From NCBI RefSeq assembly GCF_024169245.1, contig NZ_JALJWP010000001.1, forward strand, positions 1,427,501 through 1,491,500: a stretch of DNA of 64,000 nt, in the 5' to 3' direction. A program made the position numbers and the translations under genes. Below the pieces are notes generated by a model that was not told the DNA's origin, searched no databases, and worked only from the letters and a program-made list of their open reading frames with translations. Positions 48,659 through 56,206 of this stretch are shown here, piece after piece. Within the stretch, counting starts at the first letter, position 1; every line of letters begins with the position of its first letter. This stretch comes from Pseudomonas koreensis (GTDB taxonomy: Bacteria; Pseudomonadota; Gammaproteobacteria; Pseudomonadales; Pseudomonadaceae).

Positions 48659-50133
48659 AACGCCAGTGGCAGCAGCTAACCTTCAGTGCCTTGCTCACAA
48701 CGAGTCTCGCCGCCTGCACCGTCGGCCCAGACTTCCAGAAACCCGAAGCGGCTCAACCTGCCGAATGGGCCAAACCGGGTCAATCTGCGCCAAGCCAGGC
48801 CGTCAGCGAACCCTTGAACGAACGCTGGTGGGAAACCTTCCACGACCCGCAGCTGTCCGCGCTCACCCAGCGCGCGCTGAACAGCAACCTCGACCTGCAA
48901 CTGGCCAGCAGCCGCCTGCAACAAAGCCGCGCCGCGCGCCAGGTGATCACCGCCGAGCGTTATCCGAACAGCGCCGCCACCGGCAGCTACGCACGCAAAC
49001 GCAACAGTGGCAGAGGCTTGAACGATCCATCGGGAAACAACGGCGATTCGGCCTTCAACCTGTGGGATGCCGGTTTCTCGGCTTCATGGGAGCTGGATTT
49101 CTGGGGCCGCGTGCGTCGTGAAACCGAGGCCGCGGATGCCAACCTCGAAGTGGCGGAAAACGATCGTCGCGGTGTGCTGCTGACCGTGCTGGCCGACACC
49201 GCGCAAAACTACATTCAGCTGCGCGGCGTGCAGAACACCCGTGCCGTCACCGAGCAGAACCTCGACGTCGCCCGGCACAGCCTGAAGCTTTCGCAACTGC
49301 GGCTGGCCGATGGCGTGGCGACCGATCTCGACGTCGCCGAAGCCGCCGCGCAAGTCGCCGCCATCGAAGCGCGGCTGCCAGCGCTTGAGCAGCGTCAGGC
49401 GCAACTGATCAACGCGATCAGTCTGTTGATGGGCGAACCGCCGCAAGCCCTCACTCGTGAGTTGTCGATAGACGCGGCAGTGCCGCAGTCGCCACTGCAA
49501 GTCGCGATTGGCCTGCCGTCGGAACTGGCCGAGCGCCGCCCGGATATCCGCCAGGCCGAAGCGCGTCTGCACGCCGCCACCGCCAGTATCGGCGTGGCCA
49601 AGGGCGATTTCTATCCGCGCATCACCCTATCGGGCAACCTCGGTTCGCAAGCGATGCAACTGAGCGATTTCGGTTCATGGGGCTCGCGCGCCTTTGGTAT
49701 CGGCCCGCAATTCAGCCTGCCGCTGTTCGACGGCGGTCGCCTGCGCGGCATGCTGCAGTTGCGCGAAGCCCAACAACAGGAAGCGGCCATCGCCTACCAG
49801 CAGACCGTTCTGCACGCCTGGCATGAAATCGACGATCAACTGACCGCGTACAACGCCAGCCAGCGCCGGCGCGACAGCCTCGCCGAAGCCGTGCGCCAGA
49901 ACCAGATCGCCCTGCGCACCGCGCAGCAGCAGTACGTCGAAGGCGTGGTCGATTTCGTCAACGTCCTCACCGTGCAGAGCGCCTTGCTCGCCACGCAGGA
50001 GCAATGGGTGGAAAGCTCGACCGGCGTTTCCCTGGCGATGGTCGGTTTATACAAGGCGTTGGGCGGCGGATGGCAGTCGGTCTATCCGGCAGCGCAACTG
50101 GCCGCAGGCTCGCCGGACGTCGCCAGGCCCTGA
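48634..50133 (+). CDS. NodT-family outer-membrane efflux lipoprotein
   Basis: About 499 residues in the RND/MFS outer-membrane factor family. A lipoprotein signal with lipobox 'LAAC' is followed by 'TVGPDFQKPEAAQPAEW' and two TolC-type repeats ('LNERWWETFHDPQLSALTQRALNSNLDLQLASSRLQQSRAAR' and 'SELAERRPDIRQAEARLHAATASIGVAKGDFYPRITLSG'). The only reasonable starts lie in or before the REP element; ATG 48634 makes the peptide begin 'MWERACSRKRQ', entirely repeat-derived, before the hydrophobic stretch 'LTFSALLTTSLAAC'. The frame can extend to 48565, overlapping the adaptor stop. The original N-terminus has probably been replaced. It would complete the EmrAB-type pump. Confidence 0.85.
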   Translation: MWERACSRKRQWQQLTFSALLTTSLAACTVGPDFQKPEAAQPAEWAKPGQSAPSQAVSEPLNERWWETFHDPQLSALTQRALNSNLDLQLASSRLQQSRAARQVITAERYPNSAATGSYARKRNSGRGLNDPSGNNGDSAFNLWDAGFSASWELDFWGRVRRETEAADANLEVAENDRRGVLLTVLADTAQNYIQLRGVQNTRAVTEQNLDVARHSLKLSQLRLADGVATDLDVAEAAAQVAAIEARLPALEQRQAQLINAISLLMGEPPQALTRELSIDAAVPQSPLQVAIGLPSELAERRPDIRQAEARLHAATASIGVAKGDFYPRITLSGNLGSQAMQLSDFGSWGSRAFGIGPQFSLPLFDGGRLRGMLQLREAQQQEAAIAYQQTVLHAWHEIDDQLTAYNASQRRRDSLAEAVRQNQIALRTAQQQYVEGVVDFVNVLTVQSALLATQEQWVESSTGVSLAMVGLYKALGGGWQSVYPAAQLAAGSPDVARP

Positions 50134-50210
50134 ACCCACAGCGACAGCTATGATCAACTCCACTGCAGCAAACGGCGTAACGCCGGCCTGAATTGCAGAG
50201 GAGTTGCATC

Positions 50211-50456
50211 ATGGAACATCCGCAGCACAGCCTACCGGCCCTGTTCAAACAACTCGGCCTCCCTCACGACGCGATCAGCATCGACCAATTCATCGCCAGC
50301 CATTCACCGCTGAAACCGCAGTTGCATCTCGCCGACGCGTTTTTCTGGACGGAAAGTCAGGCGCAGTTTCTGCGCGAAGAGATTCTGGATGATGCGGATT
50401 GGGCGGAGGTGGTGGATCAGTTGAATGTGATGTTGCGGAAGGGGCGGGTGGGATGA
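50211..50456 (+). CDS. DUF2789 family protein
   Basis: An 81-residue soluble helical protein with the DUF2789 signature: 'LFKQLGLPHDAISIDQFIASHSPL', then 'LADAFFWTESQAQFLREEILDDADWAEVVDQLNVMLRKG'. The family is small, common in gamma-proteobacteria and of unknown function. ATG 50211 has AGAGGAG at 8 nt; an in-frame TTG at 50193 is not needed. It stands alone, with no evident operon partner. Confidence 0.88.
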   Translation: MEHPQHSLPALFKQLGLPHDAISIDQFIASHSPLKPQLHLADAFFWTESQAQFLREEILDDADWAEVVDQLNVMLRKGRVG

Positions 50457-50509
50457 TCAGGCTGAACCTTTGCGACTCTGTCACGGCAGCAATTGATAAG
50501 CTTCGATAT

Positions 50510-50527
50510 CGACCGAAATTTCGATCG
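50510..50527. promoter_or_regulatory. Putative antitoxin operator palindrome
   Basis: 'CGACCGAAATTTCGATCG' is an 18-bp inverted repeat with one mismatched pair, 18 bp ahead of the antitoxin start. Phd/YefM-type antitoxins usually repress their own promoter by binding such palindromes. Confidence 0.5.
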
Positions 50528-50544
50528 CATTCGAGGTCCTTACC

Positions 50545-50790
50545 GTGCAAAGAGTTTTCGCCGATATGGCTGTCAGTATTTCCGAACTGAAGAAAAATCC
50601 TTCTGCCGTTCTTAAAGGCGCAAACGCCGGTGCTGTGGCAATACTCAATCACAACCGGGTCATGGGCTATATGGTGTCTGCCGACGTTTACGAAGCGTTG
50701 GTCGAGCGGCTTGATGATCTTGAGCTTATGCAGATTGCGCGTTCTCGAGATCACGAAACACCCATGCCGGTAAATCTGCATGACTTATAA
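50545..50790 (+). CDS. Phd/YefM-family antitoxin (orphan)
   Basis: An 81-residue antitoxin. The N-terminal DNA-binding part 'FADMAVSISELKKNPSAVLKGANAGAVAILNHNRVMGYMVSADVYEALVERLDDLEL' is typical of Phd/YefM/RelB-like proteins that pair with RelE-type toxins, and the C-terminal tail 'IARSRDHETPMPVNLHDL' would wrap the toxin. The start is GTG 50545; an ATG at 50566 would cut into the conserved fold. The expected toxin start overlaps its 3' end, but the toxin frame breaks down (see next entry), so the antitoxin appears to have lost its partner. It may still act as a repressor or neutralise toxins encoded elsewhere. Confidence 0.88.
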   Translation: MQRVFADMAVSISELKKNPSAVLKGANAGAVAILNHNRVMGYMVSADVYEALVERLDDLELMQIARSRDHETPMPVNLHDL

Positions 50791-50917
50791 GCTTGAGTTT
50801 CTGTCGTCTGGAAACAAACTGCGTCATTGGTCGCCCGAGCAATACCCGAAAGAGACTTGCCGTGTAAAAAAAATTGTAGGAAAAGGCCGAAATGTAAAAA
50901 AAACATGCCTACTGTAA
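50780..50917 (+). pseudogene. Remnant of a RelE-type toxin gene
   Basis: An ATG overlapping the antitoxin 3' end by 11 bp opens a frame reading 'MTYKLEFLSSGNKLRHWSPE', whose first eight residues match the usual start of RelE toxins partnered with this antitoxin family (MTYKLEFLPSALKEW-like, from memory). After that the similarity fades, and the frame ends after 45 codons in poly-Lys low-complexity sequence; RelE toxins are about 85-95 residues. No catalytic Arg/Lys/Tyr pattern is present. I read this as a toxin gene replaced after its first codons. Confidence 0.6.
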
Positions 50918-50924
50918 AAAAAAC
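50863..50924. repeat. Three direct TGTAAAAAAAA repeats upstream of the Fic gene
   Basis: 'TGTAAAAAAAA(T/C)' occurs at 50863, 50893 and 50913, i.e. 30 and 20 bp apart, close to whole helical turns. The last ends 45 bp ahead of the Fic start. The copies fall inside the dead toxin frame, so they are not conserved coding sequence. An A-tract array could bend DNA or serve as an operator. Confidence 0.6.
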
Positions 50925-50968
50925 TGGGCTTTAATCGTCGCAGTAGATTTTTTCTGTGGAAGATGACG

Positions 50969-52438
50969 ATGCCAACTGTCGGATATGCCAACCTGCGGGA
51001 CGCTTTAAAGCTCAAGGCGTTTGCTCCCAAGCGCGTTGCGATGATCAAACCGGTCACCCGAATTACCTTGATCGGTGATTGTCTTGCTGTTCCAGCCGCC
51101 GTCGCGCCTGCACAGGGATCAACGCTCGAGCACATTCTGTTTGCGCTAAAACATGAAGGAATAAACCTGTGCATTCTTGCCCAGGCCTTGGAATCTGTTG
51201 AAGCGAGCGATCTGTTAAGTGAGCTTGGCAGATCCCCGAACGGGGTATACATCCGTAAAGCCTGTTTTCTATGGGAAACCTTCACTGGCAAACAGTTGGA
51301 TTACTCCGTTCCGGTTCGAGGTAGCGTCGTCGCCTTGTTCGACCCCAAACGCTACGTGACCGGACCAGCTGTTCGGAATAGTCGCTGGCGAGTCGATTTC
51401 AATGGTTTGGGGTCATTGCATTACTGCGCCACCGTTGAGCGAACGGTGAAGCTACAGGAGCTGATCGATCTGGACATCATTGGACGAGCCCAGGTTTTCA
51501 TGACGACGTTGCCGCCGGAGATGATGGATCGGGCAATCAATTGGGCCTACCTGCATGAGACTCGCGATTCCTTCGCTATAGAAAAAGAAGAGCCCAGCGA
51601 AGAAAAGTCGCGGCGCTTTGTTCGACTTCTGCGTCAAGCTCACGAGCGTACAGAGCTGAGCGAGGACTATATGGTCGAGTTGCAAAACAGCACGGTCTCG
51701 AATCCCTTCGATAAGGCAGTGCTCTTCCGTCATCAACAGAATCATTTGCACAATGGCTTGAGAGGCGCCGCCGGAGTCAGTTATGTGCCGCCAGCTCCGC
51801 AATTGTGTCGTGAGTTGATGGAGGATTTGATGGCTTTCGCCAATCACTCGGCGAAGCAGGTGGATCCGCTCATAGCAGCTGCGGTTGTGGCGTTTGGATT
51901 TGTTTTTCTTCACCCGTTCATGGATGGCAACGGTCGGCTCTCACGCTTTCTGATTCACCAGACTCTTTGCCAGTCCGGTGCTCTGCATAACGGTTTGTTG
52001 TTACCCGTCTCCGTGGCGATGAAGCATGAGGAATCCAGCTATCTGGAAGCGCTGAAGGAGTTCTCCAAACCAGCTAGAGAGTTCTGGAATGTCACTTGGC
52101 TGGATTCCGATGAGATGACGTTCGATTTCGTCGGTCACGACGCTATCTACCGATTCTGGGATGCTACTCAATGCGCAGAATTTACTTTGCAGATGGCCTT
52201 GCGGGCACTGGAAGTGGAGCTACGCGAGGAGACCGCGTTTCTTGAAAAATACGATTTCGTCATCAAAGCGGTGAATGACCGTTTCGATGTTCGGGGAAGC
52301 GATCTTTCGAAGTTGGTAATGATGTGCCTGGACAACGCTGACAAGGTTTCAAAGCATCGCCGCAAGCAATTTCAGTACAGCGTGCCGGAGGAGGTGTTCG
52401 ACTACATCGAGGAAATGTCCTCAGGCTATGGCGGCTGA
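50969..52438 (+). CDS. Fic-domain protein
   Basis: A 489-residue protein with a complete Fic core 'HPFMDGNGRLSR' (about 315-326 from this start), the H-x-F-x-D-G-N-G-R motif used to transfer AMP or a similar group to hydroxyl side chains. A class II-like inhibitory helix is suggested by 'SFAIEKE' (about 201-207), close to S-x-x-x-E-G/N but with Lys in place of Gly/Asn. The first 180 residues form an unrecognised domain ('LRDALKLKAFAPKRVAMIKPVTRI', 'YIRKACFLWETFTGKQLDY') and the last 90 residues a helical tail. ATG 50969 is better spaced from GGAAG than ATG 50963. Base composition is visibly lower in GC than the flanking genes, suggesting transfer. Its target is unknown. Confidence 0.88.
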   Translation: MPTVGYANLRDALKLKAFAPKRVAMIKPVTRITLIGDCLAVPAAVAPAQGSTLEHILFALKHEGINLCILAQALESVEASDLLSELGRSPNGVYIRKACFLWETFTGKQLDYSVPVRGSVVALFDPKRYVTGPAVRNSRWRVDFNGLGSLHYCATVERTVKLQELIDLDIIGRAQVFMTTLPPEMMDRAINWAYLHETRDSFAIEKEEPSEEKSRRFVRLLRQAHERTELSEDYMVELQNSTVSNPFDKAVLFRHQQNHLHNGLRGAAGVSYVPPAPQLCRELMEDLMAFANHSAKQVDPLIAAAVVAFGFVFLHPFMDGNGRLSRFLIHQTLCQSGALHNGLLLPVSVAMKHEESSYLEALKEFSKPAREFWNVTWLDSDEMTFDFVGHDAIYRFWDATQCAEFTLQMALRALEVELREETAFLEKYDFVIKAVNDRFDVRGSDLSKLVMMCLDNADKVSKHRRKQFQYSVPEEVFDYIEEMSSGYGG

Positions 52439-52571
52439 CGATTCTGCTTTGACCAAGCGCTTGGGCCATGCCGGATGTTGTGGCAGACGCTTGATCAGGG
52501 TGTTCGCCGCGAGTATTTCAAAGATTTGTTTCAAAACTTGACTGAAATTCCCCTCCAATGCGATATTGATA

Positions 52572-52585
52572 GTTAGCAAACTAAC
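52572..52585. promoter_or_regulatory. Palindromic MarR operator candidate
   Basis: 'GTTAGcaaaCTAAC' lies 15 bp ahead of the marR start codon in an AT-rich patch and is perfectly symmetric in its 5-bp arms. MarR proteins typically bind such sites over their own promoter, which here would drive the whole five-gene efflux operon. Confidence 0.55.
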
Positions 52586-52600
52586 AGTGTCCGTTATCCC

Positions 52601-53056
52601 GTGTCCGATTCCCTCGACAGTCTCCAGATGAACATCAGCAGCGCCATGGTGGTGGCCGCCCGGCATTGGCGGAAGATCTGCCAGACCACGCTGGTCAACT
52701 ATGGAATTTCCGAAGCCTGCGCCGTGCCCTTGTTGATGATCGGGCGTTTGGGCGAGGGCGTGCGCCAGGTGCAAGTCGCCCAGGCTGCGGGGATGGAGAG
52801 TCCGTCGCTGGTGCGCTTGCTCGATCAGCTGTGCCATGCCGGTTACGTCTGCCGCACCGAAGATGCCCAGGATCGCCGCGCCAAGTGTCTGAGCCTGACC
52901 GATACCGGTCGCGAGCTGGTGCAGGCGGTGGAGGCTGAGCTGGTGCGCTTGCGGCATGAGGTGCTGGAAGGCATCGAGCGCAGTGATCTGGAAGCTACGC
53001 TTCGGGTACTCAGGGCTTTTGAGGCGGCGAGTTCGCCTGTGGTGGTCAATTCTTGA
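52601..53056 (+). CDS. MarR-family transcriptional regulator
   Basis: A 151-residue winged-helix regulator: 'MVVAARHWRKICQTTLVNYGISEACAVPLLMIGRLGEGVRQVQVAQAAGMESPSLVRLLDQLCHAGYVCRTEDAQDRRAKCLSLTDTGRELV' contains the MarR recognition helix and the wing with the D-R-R-A-K pattern. The start is GTG 52601, just after the operator-like palindrome at 52572. Its stop overlaps the next gene (TTGA). It probably represses the efflux genes that follow and is relieved by an aromatic or phenolic ligand, as in similar operons; the ligand is inferred. Confidence 0.92.
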   Translation: MSDSLDSLQMNISSAMVVAARHWRKICQTTLVNYGISEACAVPLLMIGRLGEGVRQVQVAQAAGMESPSLVRLLDQLCHAGYVCRTEDAQDRRAKCLSLTDTGRELVQAVEAELVRLRHEVLEGIERSDLEATLRVLRAFEAASSPVVVNS

Positions 53057-55116
53057 ACGGTTTTTTCACCGGCATGCCGCCGGCCCGTGACTGGTTTTAC
53101 GGGGTCCGTACCTTTGCAGCGTCGATGATTGCGCTGTACATCGCCTTGCTCATGCAAATGCCGCGTCCGTATTGGGCGATGGCCACGGTGTATATCGTCT
53201 CCAGCCCGTTTCTCGGCCCGACCAGTTCCAAAGCGCTGTACCGCGCGGCCGGTACATTTCTCGGCGCGGCGGCGGCGGTGCTGTTCGTGCCGATGTTCGT
53301 GCAGAGCCCCTATGTGCTCGTGGTGGTGATCGCGTTGTGGACCGGCATTCTGCTGTTCATGTCCCTGCATCTGCGCACGGCCAACAGCTATGCACTGATG
53401 CTGGCCGGCTACACCTTGCCGCTGATTGCCCTGCCGGTGGTGGATAATCCGCTGGCGGTGTGGGATGTGGCCGAGGCGCGTACCGAGGAGATTTTCCTTG
53501 GCATCGCTGTTGCTGCGGTGGTCGGTGCGATGTTCTGGCCGCGACGGCTGGCGCCGGTGTTCAACGATGCGGTGAGCAAGTGGTTCGCCGATGCAACGAG
53601 CTACAGCCTGAAGTTTCTCAGCCGCGATGTGCAGCCGGAAGAAGTTACCGCGCTGCGCATGGCCATGGTCGCCAATTTCAACAGCCTCGAGTTGATGATC
53701 GGCCAGTTGCCCCACGAAGGCGCGCGGCCACAAACCGTGCGTAATACCAAGGAACTGCGCGGGCGCATGATCCACCTGTTGCCGGTGATCGATGCCCTTG
53801 AGGATTCGCTGTACGCCCTCGAACGGCGCACCCCGGAACTGGTGGAGAAATTCCAGCCGTTGCTCGCAGCCACCCGTGAATGGCTGAGCCATGCGGATGC
53901 CAATCTTGACCGCTGGCAAGCACTGCGCGATCAACTCGACGCGTTGCAACCAAGTGCCGAAGCGCTGGAGGAGCGTAAACAGTTGCTGTTCTCCAACGCG
54001 ATCTACCGCCTCGGTGAATTCATCGATCTGTGGCAGGACTGCCGCAGCCTGCAGGATGCGATTCTCTGCGAGCGTCAGGACAGCTGGCGCGCGGTGTACC
54101 GGCATTGGCGCCTCGGCCGGTTGACGCCGTTCATCGATCGCGGGCTGATGTTGTATTCGGTGGCCTCGACCATCCTGGCGATCATCGTTGCTTCGGTGCT
54201 GTGGATCCTGCTCGGCTGGCCGGATGGCGGCAGTGCGGTGATTCTGGCGGCGGTTGCGTGCAGCTTCTTTGCCTCGATGGACGACCCGGCGCCGCAGATT
54301 TACCGGTTCTTCTTCTGGACCGGGATGTCGGTGCTGTTCGCCAGTCTTTACCTGTTTCTGATTCTGCCCAACCTGCACGATTTCCCGATGCTGGTGCTGG
54401 CGTTTGCCGTGCCGTTCATTTGCATCGGCACGCTGACGGTGCAGCCGCGTTTCTATCTGGGCATGCTGCTGACGCTGGTCAACACCTCGTCGTTCATCAG
54501 TATTCAGGGTGCCTACGACGCGGACTTTTTCGCCTTCGCCAACTCCAATCTGGCTGGACCGCTGGGGCTGTTGTTCGCGTTTATCTGGACGCTGGTAGCG
54601 CGACCGTTCGGTGCCGAGCTGGCTGCCAAGCGCCTGACCCGGTTCAGCTGGAAAGACATCGTCAGCATGACCGAACCGGCCAGCCTCGCCGAGCATCGGC
54701 AACTGGGCGTGCAGTTGCTCGATCGGCTGATGCAGCACCTGCCGCGCCTGGCCCTGACCGGCCAGGACACCGGCATTGCCATGCGCGAAGTGCGCGTCGG
54801 TCTGAATATGCTCGATTTGCTCGCCTACACCCCGCGCGTCACTGGCGTGCCAAACGTCTTGTTGCGACAAGTGGTGGCCGAGGTTGGCGAGTATTTCCGC
54901 GCCTGCCTCAAAGCCGACGAACGCCTGCCGGCGCCGAGCGGTCTGCTGATGACTCTGGATCGCACCCGCCGTGCGCTGAACGGCCAAGGCGACGATGAAA
55001 CCCGTCTGCATCTGTTGCACGCCTTGAGCGGTTTGCGTCTGGCCTTGCTGCCCGGCGTCGAATTCGTCTCCAGCGCCGAGCCCGAAGAACCGCTGCCCGA
55101 TGGAGCGCCCCTATGA
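53053..55116 (+). CDS. FUSC-family (AaeB-like) efflux membrane protein
   Basis: A 687-residue membrane protein in the fusaric acid resistance / AaeB family. There are two clusters of TM helices: about 20-165 ('FAASMIALYIALLMQMPRPYWAMATVYIV', 'GTFLGAAAAVLFVPMFV') and about 360-500 ('VASTILAIIVASVLWILLGWPDGGSAVILAAVACSFFASMDDP'). Each is followed by a cytoplasmic helical domain. It acts with the DUF1656 protein, HlyD adaptor and NodT factor encoded after it, as in AaeXAB-type export of aromatic acids. The TTG start at 53053 overlaps the marR stop; an ATG at 53074 (MPPARDW) is an alternative. Confidence 0.92.
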   Translation: MNGFFTGMPPARDWFYGVRTFAASMIALYIALLMQMPRPYWAMATVYIVSSPFLGPTSSKALYRAAGTFLGAAAAVLFVPMFVQSPYVLVVVIALWTGILLFMSLHLRTANSYALMLAGYTLPLIALPVVDNPLAVWDVAEARTEEIFLGIAVAAVVGAMFWPRRLAPVFNDAVSKWFADATSYSLKFLSRDVQPEEVTALRMAMVANFNSLELMIGQLPHEGARPQTVRNTKELRGRMIHLLPVIDALEDSLYALERRTPELVEKFQPLLAATREWLSHADANLDRWQALRDQLDALQPSAEALEERKQLLFSNAIYRLGEFIDLWQDCRSLQDAILCERQDSWRAVYRHWRLGRLTPFIDRGLMLYSVASTILAIIVASVLWILLGWPDGGSAVILAAVACSFFASMDDPAPQIYRFFFWTGMSVLFASLYLFLILPNLHDFPMLVLAFAVPFICIGTLTVQPRFYLGMLLTLVNTSSFISIQGAYDADFFAFANSNLAGPLGLLFAFIWTLVARPFGAELAAKRLTRFSWKDIVSMTEPASLAEHRQLGVQLLDRLMQHLPRLALTGQDTGIAMREVRVGLNMLDLLAYTPRVTGVPNVLLRQVVAEVGEYFRACLKADERLPAPSGLLMTLDRTRRALNGQGDDETRLHLLHALSGLRLALLPGVEFVSSAEPEEPLPDGAPL

Positions 55117-55322
55117 TCGGTGATCTGGATATCAGCGGCATCTTCCTGCCGACCCTGCTGGTGCTGATGGGCATCACTTACGTGCTGTTTTTGTTGGTGC
55201 ATGGCGTGCTGCAACGCCTGCACTTTTACCGTCTGGTCTGGCACCGGGCATTGTTCAACGTGGCGCTCTATGCCGTGCTGCTGTACGGCGTGGACTCACT
55301 CAGTCGATACCTGATGACATGA
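55113..55322 (+). CDS. DUF1656 small membrane protein (AaeX-like)
   Basis: A 69-residue protein with two TM helices ('IFLPTLLVLMGITYVLFLLVHGVL' and 'ALFNVALYAVLLYGVDSL') and a charged loop 'QRLHFYRLVWH', the DUF1656 pattern. It overlaps the FUSC gene by ATGA and the adaptor gene likewise, so translation is coupled on both sides. Small AaeX-type partners are standard in these operons, but their role is not known. Confidence 0.93.
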   Translation: MIGDLDISGIFLPTLLVLMGITYVLFLLVHGVLQRLHFYRLVWHRALFNVALYAVLLYGVDSLSRYLMT

Positions 55323-56206
55323 AAAAACCGTTTCTGACTATCGGTCGCGTGGTTCTGACCCTGCTGATCGTGACTTTTGCCGTTGTCCTCGTCTGGCGCA
55401 TGGTGATGTATTACATGTTCGCGCCGTGGACCCGCGACGGCCACATTCGTGCCGACATCATCCAGATCGCCCCGGACGTGTCCGGGCTGATCCAGCAGGT
55501 CGAAGTGAAGGACAACCAATTGATCAAGCGCGGCCAGGTGCTGTTCAGCATCGACCAGGACCGCTTCAAACTGGCCCTGCGCCAGGCCAGGGCCGCCGTT
55601 GCCGATCGCCAGGAAACCCTCGCCCAGGCGCAGCGTGAAGCCAAGCGTAACCGTGGCCTCGGCAACCTGGTGCCGGCCGAGCAACTGGAAGAGAGCCAGT
55701 CGCGGGTGGCCCGTGCGCAATCGGCGCTGGCCGAAGCGTTGGTGGCGGTCGACAGTGCGCAGCTCAACCTCGATCGTTCGGTGATCCGCAGTCCGGTCGA
55801 CGGTTACGTCAACGACCGCGCGCCGCGTGCGCAGGAGTTCGTTACTGCGGGGCGTCCGGTGTTGTCGGTGGTCGACAGCAATTCCTTCCACATCGACGGT
55901 TATTTTGAAGAAACCAAACTCGACGGCATTCACGTCGGACAATCGGTGGATATCCGCGTGATCGGTGACCGCGCCAGGTTGCGCGGGCATGTCGAAAGCA
56001 TCGTCGCCGGCATCGAAGACCGCGATCGCACCAGTGGCAGCAACCTGCTGCCGAACGTCAACCCGGCGTTCAGTTGGGTGCGTCTGGCGCAGCGGATTCC
56101 GGTGCGCATCGCCTTCGATGATGTACCGGCCGACTTCCGCATGATCGCCGGGCGTACTGCCACTGTGTCGATCATCGACGATCAGCATGAGGAGCCGCAG
56201 CCATGA
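55319..56206 (+). CDS. HlyD-family adaptor (AaeA-like)
   Basis: A 295-residue periplasmic adaptor with one TM helix (8-32, 'VVLTLLIVTFAVVLVWRMVMYYMF'), then 'PWTRDGHIRADIIQIAPDVSGLIQQVEVKDNQLIKRGQVLFSIDQDRF' (barrel and lipoyl start), a short coiled coil (about 85-145) and 'RSPVDGYVNDRAPRAQEFVTAGRPVLSVVDSNSFHIDGYFEETKL'. This is the AaeA/EmrA-like arrangement that pairs with FUSC proteins. It overlaps both neighbours by four bases. Confidence 0.93.
   Translation: MKKPFLTIGRVVLTLLIVTFAVVLVWRMVMYYMFAPWTRDGHIRADIIQIAPDVSGLIQQVEVKDNQLIKRGQVLFSIDQDRFKLALRQARAAVADRQETLAQAQREAKRNRGLGNLVPAEQLEESQSRVARAQSALAEALVAVDSAQLNLDRSVIRSPVDGYVNDRAPRAQEFVTAGRPVLSVVDSNSFHIDGYFEETKLDGIHVGQSVDIRVIGDRARLRGHVESIVAGIEDRDRTSGSNLLPNVNPAFSWVRLAQRIPVRIAFDDVPADFRMIAGRTATVSIIDDQHEEPQP

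Noticed and set aside
52843..55020. 725-codon minus-strand open frame opposite fusC
   Set aside because: Antisense shadow of the FUSC gene with His/Gln/Arg-rich composition.
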